Assembly: GCA_043743785.1 (NCBI GenBank)
Contig: JAYTVW010000001.1
Coordinates: forward strand, 13,498 to 77,497
Direction: 5' to 3'
DNA: 64,000 nucleotides
Source of the DNA: JAQTNA01 sp043743785
Lineage (GTDB): Bacteria > Pseudomonadota > Gammaproteobacteria > Burkholderiales > Rhodocyclaceae
Below the pieces are notes generated by a model, which worked only from the letters and a program-made list of their open reading frames with translations, searched no databases and was not told where the DNA came from. Shown piece after piece: positions 33,475 to 39,628 of the stretch (position 1 is the stretch's first letter; every line of letters begins with the position of its first letter). The position numbers were made by a program, and so were the translations under genes.

Positions 33475-33974
33475 TGGATATCCGCGTCGATCTGCCCGGG
33501 TTTGCCCAGTTGCAGGCCATGCTGCAGCAGGCGCCGGATATCGCCAATCAGGAATTCCGGGCCTTCCTGCTGGGTGCCGTGTCGCACCTGCAGGGCGAAG
33601 TACAGCAACGCACGCCGACGGCCCATGGCAGCTTGCGCGGCTCCATTATCAGCAGCGTGCAATCCATGCCCGACGGCATCGGCGTGGAAGGCGTCGTGGG
33701 TACGTCACTTGCCTACGCGCTCCCTGTCGAGTTGGGCACGAAACCTCATATGCCGCCCATCGAACCCCTGGTGGATTGGGCTATGCAGAAATTCGGCCTG
33801 GACGAGAAGGCGGCGCGCAAGGCGGCCTTCGGCATCGCCTACCGCATCGCCCAGCGCGGCACTATTGGCTACGGCATGTTCAACCGCACCTATGCGGCGA
33901 ACAAGGCCAACCTGGAGCGCCAGGCCGGTGCGACGGTGCAGCGCATTGCGGCGCGGATGGCGGGGGCGTCATGA
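33474..33974 (+). CDS. HK97 gp10-like tail-completion protein
   Basis: 166 residues. GEVQQRTPTAHGSLRGSI, VGTSLAYALPVELGTKPHMPPI and the helical C-terminus correspond to the HK97 gp10/minor neck family. It joins the tail to the capsid connector. ATG 33474 overlaps the previous stop. Confidence 0.75.
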   Translation: MDIRVDLPGFAQLQAMLQQAPDIANQEFRAFLLGAVSHLQGEVQQRTPTAHGSLRGSIISSVQSMPDGIGVEGVVGTSLAYALPVELGTKPHMPPIEPLVDWAMQKFGLDEKAARKAAFGIAYRIAQRGTIGYGMFNRTYAANKANLERQAGATVQRIAARMAGAS

Positions 33975-34435
33975 GCCTGGAAGCGATTCGGGCCGCCATC
34001 GTGGCGGTGCTGCAGCGCGTGCCGGACATCGGCCGGGTGCATGACTTCGAGCGCTACGCGGCCAACCTGAACGACCTGAAGGCCATTTATGTGGCGACGA
34101 TAGACGGTCAGGAGCAATTGCGCGGCTGGTTCGTGCGGCGTCTGACCACGACGGAAATCACGCCGGCCTTGGGGATCTACGACGACACCCACGCTTGGGA
34201 AATTCGCGGCTACATGGCGCTGGCGGATGGGGCGCAGAGTGAAAAGATCTTTGATGGTCTGATCGAGGCCATCCGCGCGGCGTTTCGGCAAGACGAGAAC
34301 CTCGGCGGCGTCGTTGATACGACGATTACGCCCCAGGGCGAGGGCCTGGCCCTGGTGGAATCCGGCCCGGTGCTGTTCGCGGGTGTTTTGTGTCACGCGG
34401 CCCGCCTGAGGCTGATGACGAAATCGAGTGTTTGA
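33971..34435 (+). CDS. Tail terminator-like protein
   Basis: 154 residues. The N-terminal helix EAIRAAIVAVLQRVPDIGRVHDFERY and the strand-rich middle (EITPALGIYDDTHAWEIRGYM, shortened) resemble tail terminators; the gene order (HK97 gp10-like, then this, then tail tube) supports it. Overlaps the previous gene by four bases. Confidence 0.68.
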   Translation: MSLEAIRAAIVAVLQRVPDIGRVHDFERYAANLNDLKAIYVATIDGQEQLRGWFVRRLTTTEITPALGIYDDTHAWEIRGYMALADGAQSEKIFDGLIEAIRAAFRQDENLGGVVDTTITPQGEGLALVESGPVLFAGVLCHAARLRLMTKSSV

Positions 34436-34453
34436 GTTTTAGAGGAGAACCGC

Positions 34454-34639
34454 ATGAATAAGAATATCCCTGTTGATCTGGTGCAGGATTCCCTACCCCA
34501 GGCGGGCGGCAGCTACATCCGCGACCCACAGTCCGGCGAGCCAATTCCCAATACACCCCCCGCGCCGCAAGACGCTTCCCCCTCTCCGGCGGCCAGCGTC
34601 GGAGAGGGCGTGGCGACTGACGCGCAACATCAGGAGTAA
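34454..34639 (+). CDS. Short Pro/Ser-rich tail-region protein
   Basis: 61 residues, low complexity (PPAPQDASPSPAASVGEG), with a GAGGAG ribosome site. Directly precedes the tail tube gene. It may be an assembly or decoration factor; no family recognised. Confidence 0.5.
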   Translation: MNKNIPVDLVQDSLPQAGGSYIRDPQSGEPIPNTPPAPQDASPSPAASVGEGVATDAQHQE

Positions 34640-34642
34640 GCC

Positions 34643-35602
34643 ATGGGCCGTCTCGTACGCAATACCGCCATCCTGGCCAAGATCGAAACCACCTACGGCA
34701 CCGATGCGGCGCCGGCCGGGGCCACGGACGCGCTGCTGATCAGCAATTTCAGCAGCAATCCCCTTGCCGCGAACTACACGGATCGCGCCCTGGTGCGGCC
34801 TTTCCTGGGTACTTCGGACAAGCTCATTGGCTACACCTACAAGGAGTTAAGCTTCGAGGTGGAAATCTCCGGTTCCGGCGCCGCCGGCACCGCACCGGCC
34901 TGGGGCAAGCTGCTACGCGCCTGTGCCTTTGCCGAAACCGTCACTGCCGGCCAGCGGGTGGAATACAACCCCATTTCCGCCGCCTTCGAATCCCTCACGC
35001 TCTACTACTACGACGACGGCCTGCTGCATAAGCTTCTTGGCGCCCGCGGCACCGTGGAGTTCAAGCTCCCCATCGGTGCCAAGCCCGTCATGGCCTTCAA
35101 GTTCACCGGCATGGATGGCGGCGATGCGGCCGCAGCGAACCCGTCCCTGACCCTGACCGCCTGGCAGGCGCCGCTAGCCGTGACCAACACCAACACCGGC
35201 CAGCTCACCCTGGGCTGCACCTACGCCACCGGCGCCCTGTCTGGCGGCACGGCCTACGCCAGTCAGGGGCTCAATGCCAATCTGGCGGGCAAGGTGGTCT
35301 ATCAGGAACTGGTGGGTCTCTCCCAGGTGGATTTCACCGACCGGGACCCCAGCGGCAAGATCGTGCTGGACCTGACGGCCGCGCAGGAAGTAACGCTCTA
35401 CGCGGCCGTCAAGGCCATGACCAAGCAGGGCCTGGGCATGACCCAGGGCACGGTGGCGGGCAACAAGTTCCTGTTCTTCGCCCCGGCCGCCCAGCTCATG
35501 AACCCGTCCAAGAACGACATGAATGGCCGTCGCCTGATCGGTTTCGACCTCGATCTCGCGCCGCTCTCCGGCAACGACGAAATGCGCATCGTCGCCTACT
35601 GA
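34643..35602 (+). CDS. Phage tail tube protein
   Basis: 319 residues. Starts MGRLVRNTAILAKIETTYGT, then a Gly/Thr-rich beta protein (SFEVEISGSGAAGTAPAWGKL, MAFKFTGMDGG). Matches the phage tail tube family of siphophages and defines the long non-contractile tail. Last gene of late unit 2, followed by a terminator. Confidence 0.85.
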   Translation: MGRLVRNTAILAKIETTYGTDAAPAGATDALLISNFSSNPLAANYTDRALVRPFLGTSDKLIGYTYKELSFEVEISGSGAAGTAPAWGKLLRACAFAETVTAGQRVEYNPISAAFESLTLYYYDDGLLHKLLGARGTVEFKLPIGAKPVMAFKFTGMDGGDAAAANPSLTLTAWQAPLAVTNTNTGQLTLGCTYATGALSGGTAYASQGLNANLAGKVVYQELVGLSQVDFTDRDPSGKIVLDLTAAQEVTLYAAVKAMTKQGLGMTQGTVAGNKFLFFAPAAQLMNPSKNDMNGRRLIGFDLDLAPLSGNDEMRIVAY

Positions 35603-35627
35603 TTGTCTCCTCCCAGCCAAGGGGGTC

Positions 35628-35653
35628 GGGCGTCCTGCGGGGCGCCCTTTTTT
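35628..35653 (+). terminator. Rho-independent terminator after late unit 2
   Basis: GGGCGTCC-TGCG-GGGCGCCC stem followed by TTTTTT. The same stem-loop is used at 38616. Confidence 0.88.
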
Positions 35654-35658
35654 ATGGC

Positions 35659-35694
35659 AAAAACTAAAGGCCTTTAATCGAAGGTCCGCGCGCG
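35659..35694 (+). promoter_or_regulatory. Late-unit motif 3
   Basis: CTAAAGGCCTTTAATCG; here TAAAGG/CCTTTA is a perfect 12-bp palindrome, followed six bases later by CGCGCGCG (35687-35694). Just after the terminator, 62 bp before the next gene. Confidence 0.72.
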
Positions 35695-35755
35695 TGTGGG
35701 GAAAATGGGGCTCGCATTGCAAACCTCTTGCCGAATTCCTCTCGAAAGGCGCCCC

Positions 35756-36268
35756 ATGAAAAACCTCAGAAGTTTCGCCCTTGCGGCCGTTCTCTCCCTG
35801 GCCGCTGTCGGATCCGCCCTGGCCGGCGTCTTCACCGATTTCGCCGAAAATAAGCTGACCGACGCGCTGTTCCGTGGCCAAGCCCTTGGCGCTCCGGCAA
35901 CGCTGTATGTCGGCCTGGCCACCACCGCTTGCAGCGATGCCAGCCCCGGCACCGAGGTCTCCATCAGCGGCACCGGCTATGCCCGGGTAGCAGTCACGGC
36001 CTCACTCGTCAATTGGGCCGGCACCCAATCGGCGGGCAGCACCATCGCCAGCTCGGGCACCAGTGGCACCACATCCAATAACGGCGCCATAACCTTCCCG
36101 ACACCCGCGGGCAACTGGGGTTCGGTTGGCTGGGTGCTGATCTGGGATGCATCGAGTGGCGGCAATGCCTGGGTGTGCATCACCCTGAGTGCGTCGAAAA
36201 ACGTGAACAACGGCGATGCCGCCCCCGCCTTCCCGGCGGCCACCTTGTCGATCCAAGTGGATAACTGA
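35756..36268 (+). CDS. Tail-fibre-like structural protein with apparent signal peptide
   Basis: 170 residues. The sequence DFAENKLTDALFRGQALG, then TLYVGLATTACSDASPGTEV and GYARVAVTASLVNWAG corresponds to a family found in phage tail-fibre loci. Unexpectedly it starts with MKNLRSFALAAVLSLAAV-GSALA, a classical signal peptide. First gene of late unit 3. Confidence 0.78.
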   Translation: MKNLRSFALAAVLSLAAVGSALAGVFTDFAENKLTDALFRGQALGAPATLYVGLATTACSDASPGTEVSISGTGYARVAVTASLVNWAGTQSAGSTIASSGTSGTTSNNGAITFPTPAGNWGSVGWVLIWDASSGGNAWVCITLSASKNVNNGDAAPAFPAATLSIQVDN

Positions 36269-36270
36269 TC

Positions 36271-36696
36271 ATGAGCGGTTATGTCCAGATCCCACCGGAC
36301 TCGACCGGGAAAAAGATCGAGACCGTCGAATGGACCTCAGGCTCGGATATGTTAGAGCGTCAGGTCGTTGCCCAAGGCGGGGGTCTTGTCACCACTCTGC
36401 TCTCTGCTGTCACGGCAACTGGCGCTGGGGTCTCGGCTCAGCCGAAAGGCACAAAGCGGACTTTTCAGGCCGTTGGCGCTACGAGCGGCGGCACAGGGAC
36501 CGCGACCGTTCGAGTTGAGGTGAGTAATACGGGGATCACGAACGAGTGGCTAACGCTCGGCACGATGACTCTGGCCCTCTCCACGACTGCTGCAACAGAT
36601 GGTTTTGCAAGCGATGCCGTATGGCCCTTTGTGAGGGGCAACGTGACTGCAATCAGTGGCACGGGGGCTGCTGTAACTCTGACGATGGGTCTGTGA
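36271..36696 (+). CDS. Phage structural accessory protein, unknown
   Basis: 141 residues, beta-rich, Thr/Gly/Ala-rich with regular strands (FQAVGATSGGTGTATVRVE). Probably a virion decoration or fibre protein by position. No family recognised; lower GC than neighbours. Confidence 0.6.
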   Translation: MSGYVQIPPDSTGKKIETVEWTSGSDMLERQVVAQGGGLVTTLLSAVTATGAGVSAQPKGTKRTFQAVGATSGGTGTATVRVEVSNTGITNEWLTLGTMTLALSTTAATDGFASDAVWPFVRGNVTAISGTGAAVTLTMGL

Positions 36697-36697
36697 C

Positions 36698-37453
36698 ATG
36701 AGCGCAACGACAAACTGCCGGCTTGGTGGAGCAGTAAATTCACCGATCATCCTCGCTCAATCTGCCGTCCCGGTAATCGTTGCGCCTAATGCAACGTGGA
36801 ACAACACGACAGGGTCATTCACTCTTGGCACCGCGCTTTTGGCGACATACTCTGCTATCGGCGCATGGGTGCGGTTTGCTGGTGTTGGGGTAAATGGATC
36901 AACTGGGGGGCCAGCGTCATCGAGTATTTACTGGTGCGTGTTTTCGTCCACTACGGCTGGGCAGGCGTATGCACTGTCGGCAGATACCTCACAACCATTC
37001 ACCCCGTACTACCCCGGCACAGGATTGTCTAACCTGACCACTACTACCGGGACACATGTCCAAACAACCGGCGCAACAATCACCCTTGCAAATATCGCTG
37101 TCCCCGGGGGCTCAATGGGGCCGAACGGGGGGTTGCGCGGGACGAGTCGATTCCTGTCAAACAATACAGCAGGGATAAAATATACATACCACTACCTAAA
37201 CGGATCTGTCGCTGGCGTGGGTAACTTAGTAACTACGACAGGGGGGGCGTTTATTGTTACGGGCAGAAATAGGGGAGTGCAGAATCTACAATCATGGCCT
37301 TATTTTGGGTCCGATACGGCAGGGACTGGAGGGGTAACAATGGGGGCGATAGATACTTCCCTGACGCAGCAATTTACTTTTGCTGCAGGCATGGTGACTG
37401 CAACGGATTGGATAATGCTTGACACCTGCATGTTGGAGGTTCTGCCATCGTGA
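36698..37453 (+). CDS. Phage structural accessory protein, Gly/Thr-rich, unknown
   Basis: 251 residues, strands and Gly/Thr/Ser loops (TLGTALLATYSAIGAWVRFAG), no Cys-rich domain. Likely a receptor-binding or decoration protein in the fibre module. One base after the previous stop; its stop overlaps the next GTG start. Confidence 0.6.
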   Translation: MSATTNCRLGGAVNSPIILAQSAVPVIVAPNATWNNTTGSFTLGTALLATYSAIGAWVRFAGVGVNGSTGGPASSSIYWCVFSSTTAGQAYALSADTSQPFTPYYPGTGLSNLTTTTGTHVQTTGATITLANIAVPGGSMGPNGGLRGTSRFLSNNTAGIKYTYHYLNGSVAGVGNLVTTTGGAFIVTGRNRGVQNLQSWPYFGSDTAGTGGVTMGAIDTSLTQQFTFAAGMVTATDWIMLDTCMLEVLPS

Positions 37454-37590
37454 TAACCCAATTCAAGACTGACAGCCCAGAAGCTAAGACGGCAATCTCT
37501 GCCCCTGCGCCCAAGAATGTAATCATTTCCGGCAGCATCACCTACGTCTACACGGGCGATGATTATGTTGCTCCGGTGACGGCGGCGTAA
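37450..37590 (+). CDS. 46-residue accessory protein, unknown
   Basis: From GTG 37450 overlapping the previous stop (GTGA) to TAA 37590, which overlaps the next start (TAATG). Polar, with a short strand motif (NVIISGSITYVYTGDDYV). Supported by the tight overlaps at both ends. Confidence 0.5.
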   Translation: MITQFKTDSPEAKTAISAPAPKNVIISGSITYVYTGDDYVAPVTAA

Positions 37591-38291
37591 TGCTCGCGCT
37601 TTCGAGTTTGTACTTCCGGGGGGTAAGCCTCGCCGCCCCCGGGGTTGGCTTGGCCTCCGGCGCGGCTAATTTGGCAACGCAGGTCGCCCTGGCGGGGGTC
37701 GGGGTGGCCCTGGCCGGAGGGACGGCAGGTTTGTCCGCCGGCATCAACCTCGGCGCTGTGGGGTATGGCGTTTCGGGTGGGGCCGGCAATCTGTCAGCCA
37801 ATATCACGTTGAGTGCTACCGGGCTCGCCACGGCGGCGGCAGGTGCGGGGCTTTCGCTCGCCGTACTATTGGCAGGGGCCGGCGCAGCGCAAGCGGCCGG
37901 TAATGCAGACCTTGCGAACCACATTCAGCTTCTTGCCGCGGGAAGTGCGCAGGCCTCCGGCAGTACCGACCTGGTCATCCAGATTCGTTTTGCCGCATTG
38001 GGTGGCAGTGTTAGCCTGGCTACAGCGGGGCTCACAACAGAGGTGTGCCTCACGGCCGCTGGCTTCGTGCAGGCCATGGGGGCCGGGTCACTCACAACGC
38101 AAATCAACTTGGAAGCATCGGGAAGTTCTCAGTCCTCCGGCGGGGCCTCTCTGTTGGTCGTACGCGGCACGCCGCACATCCTCATTGCGGATCCGCGCTA
38201 CCAGGTCAGCACCGCCCGGTCCTTTGCCGTGGCGTCATCCGGCCGCGATTTCAGCGTTTCCACTGCCCGCAAATTCCAGGTGTCCGCATGA
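37590..38291 (+). CDS. 20-residue-repeat (solenoid-like) tail accessory protein
   Basis: 233 residues. Residues about 22-185 are eight consecutive 20-residue repeats plus half repeats at both ends, consensus xxGxxxLxxxIxLxAxGxxx (for example AAGNADLANHIQLLAAGSAQ). The C-terminus has a second short repeat (YQVSTARSFAV / FSVSTARKFQV). Regular Gly and hydrophobic spacing suggests a beta-solenoid rod. Probably a fibre or spike segment; no family recognised. Confidence 0.68.
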   Translation: MLALSSLYFRGVSLAAPGVGLASGAANLATQVALAGVGVALAGGTAGLSAGINLGAVGYGVSGGAGNLSANITLSATGLATAAAGAGLSLAVLLAGAGAAQAAGNADLANHIQLLAAGSAQASGSTDLVIQIRFAALGGSVSLATAGLTTEVCLTAAGFVQAMGAGSLTTQINLEASGSSQSSGGASLLVVRGTPHILIADPRYQVSTARSFAVASSGRDFSVSTARKFQVSA

Positions 38292-38593
38292 AAACCTTCG
38301 ACTCCAAGCGTCCCGGCGAGGAAATTACTTTGACGTTCAACTTTGCGGCAGAGTGTCCGGCGCCCCGCACCATCACCGCGCAAAGGGTCAACGTGGAGCA
38401 GCTGGCGGGCACCCCAGACCCGGGCCTGGCAGACATGAAGGTCGGCAGTGCCGTGTCCCAGGGCGCCCTGGTCCTGCAACGCATCGCTGGCGGCGTGATC
38501 GAGGTGGACTACCTGGTGGTGGCCACCATCACCCGAGACGATGGCGAGATCCGCGAGCTACCGGCGTTGCTGAAGGTGCGGCGCTGGGGGTAA
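38288..38593 (+). CDS. Small phage structural accessory protein, unknown
   Basis: 101 residues from ATG 38288 (overlaps previous stop). Immunoglobulin-like strand pattern (EEITLTFNFAAECPAPRTIT, VEVDYLVVATI-type segments). Ends late unit 3 just before a terminator. Confidence 0.6.
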   Translation: MKTFDSKRPGEEITLTFNFAAECPAPRTITAQRVNVEQLAGTPDPGLADMKVGSAVSQGALVLQRIAGGVIEVDYLVVATITRDDGEIRELPALLKVRRWG

Positions 38594-38615
38594 GACCCTT
38601 TCGTCCGGTCAAAGA

Positions 38616-38637
38616 GGCGTCCTGCGGGGCGCCTTTT
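38616..38637 (+). terminator. Rho-independent terminator after late unit 3
   Basis: GGCGTCC-TGCG-GGGCGCC followed by TTTT; nearly identical to the terminator at 35628, suggesting module duplication. Confidence 0.82.
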
Positions 38638-38646
38638 CTACGTCCG

Positions 38647-38684
38647 AAACTAAAGGGCTTTAATCGGCATGGGTCGCGCGCGCG
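38647..38684 (+). promoter_or_regulatory. Late-unit motif 4
   Basis: CTAAAGGGCTTTAATCG (38647-38666) and CGCGCGCGCG eight bases later (38675-38684), 52 bp before the tail-assembly gene. Confidence 0.72.
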
Positions 38685-38736
38685 GGGAAAATCCTGTCAT
38701 CCCGCTCCTGCGGGTATTCCAGACAGAGGAGTCCAA

Positions 38737-39081
38737 ATGTTCAAGATCACCCCTTTCCGCCAGGTCAAATGGCCCGTCACCATTTCCGTTCCCCAGGATG
38801 GCGGGCGCGTCCAGAAGCACGAGATAACTGCCCGCTTCGACATCCTTCCCCAGTCGCGTCTCGATGACCTGGTACGCGGCCAGCGCGGTGCCGACGAAGA
38901 TAAGGATCTGTTGCGCGAGGTGCTGTTGGGCTGGGACGGCGTGGCGGATGAAGACGGCGTGGCCATCGAGTTTGCCGATGCCCCCCGGGATCAACTGTTG
39001 GATATTCCCTACGTTCGGGGTGCCTTGCTGAAAGCCTATTTCGAAGCGGCCAGCGGATCGGCGGCCGCGCGAAAAAACTAG
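38737..39081 (+). CDS. Tail assembly chaperone (G-type, zero frame)
   Basis: 114 residues ending ARKN. Position just before DUF1799 and the tape measure gene is that of the lambda G / GT pair. PVTISVPQDGGRVQKHEITAR and the acidic helical middle (ADEDKDLLREVLLGWDGV) are compatible. Its end holds a -1 frameshift heptamer. GAGGAG lies before ATG 38737. Confidence 0.8.
   Translation: MFKITPFRQVKWPVTISVPQDGGRVQKHEITARFDILPQSRLDDLVRGQRGADEDKDLLREVLLGWDGVADEDGVAIEFADAPRDQLLDIPYVRGALLKAYFEAASGSAAARKN
39072..39078 (+). promoter_or_regulatory. Programmed -1 ribosomal frameshift heptamer A AAA AAC
   Basis: In the zero frame the codons are CGA AAA AAC TAG, so A AAA AAC is in the correct X-XXY-YYZ phase, with the stop right after. 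Slipping -1 continues into the DUF1799 frame. Confidence 0.85.
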
Positions 39082-39443
39082 CGGACGCCGGCCGGTTCTG
39101 GGCACGCAGGTGTTCGGAGCCGAGCGGCGCCGATGAAGTCGAGGGAGCCGCCGCTGCCTTCGGGCTGGTGGTGGCGGAGGATGCGCAGGCCGTAGAACAG
39201 GATTTCGATGTCTGGGAAGAAAACCTCCCCGCCCTCACGGTGTTCTGGGAATGTCGGACCCAGTGGCGTTACCTAGCGGGGCGGGAAACCGCAGTAATAA
39301 CGGGGCTGGAATATGCCTCGGTAACTGCGGCGATGCCCTACCTGGTAGATGCCGCGGCGGATCGGAATGCCGTTTTCGCCGGGGTACGAGCGATGGAGCG
39401 GGGAGCGCTGGAAGTGTTCAATGCGCCAGGCGGCGCATCGTGA
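39078..39443 (+). CDS. DUF1799 tail-assembly extension (T part of the G-T fusion)
   Basis: The -1 frame reads LADAGRFWARR... through VAEDAQAVEQDFDVWEENLP, a DUF1799 pattern, to the stop at 39443. Read from 38737 with one slip the fusion is about 235 residues. There is no good ribosome site for an independent start, which supports production by frameshift only. G and GT chaperones bind the tape measure during tail assembly. Confidence 0.82.
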   Translation, partial: LADAGRFWARRCSEPSGADEVEGAAAAFGLVVAEDAQAVEQDFDVWEENLPALTVFWECRTQWRYLAGRETAVITGLEYASVTAAMPYLVDAAADRNAVFAGVRAMERGALEVFNAPGGAS

Positions 39444-39609
39444 CGAGGTAAGCCACCGCCCCGAGCCAGCCGATTGGTGTCCAACCGGTGAGCAGCATCC
39501 AGAGGAATAGGACGCCGCACAAGGGAACCCGCATCGCCGTTCCAATAAGGGACGGTAGCAGGCAGAGCACGATGTAGAGGATGGCGTAGCCGCCGAACAT
39601 TTCACCCAT
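39418..39609 (-). CDS. Superinfection-immunity membrane protein (Imm-type), antisense
   Basis: 63 residues from ATG 39609 (an ATG at 39630 overlaps the tape-measure start). Two hydrophobic helices; the second contains LTGWTPIGWLGAVAYLV, the GWTxIGW signature of the Imm_superinfect family, whose T4 member blocks DNA entry by secondary phages. It is the only minus-strand gene of the late half and overlaps the DUF1799 end by 26 bases. Likely expressed in the lysogen from its own promoter. Confidence 0.8.
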   Translation of the reverse strand: MGEMFGGYAILYIVLCLLPSLIGTAMRVPLCGVLFLWMLLTGWTPIGWLGAVAYLVTMRRLAH

Positions 39610-39628
39610 AGTGGATTGAGCATAGCAC

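Noticed and set aside
37590..38291. The repeat protein as a collagen-like or haemagglutinin repeat
   Set aside because: Gly is not in every third position and the 20-residue period differs from the usual haemagglutinin repeats.
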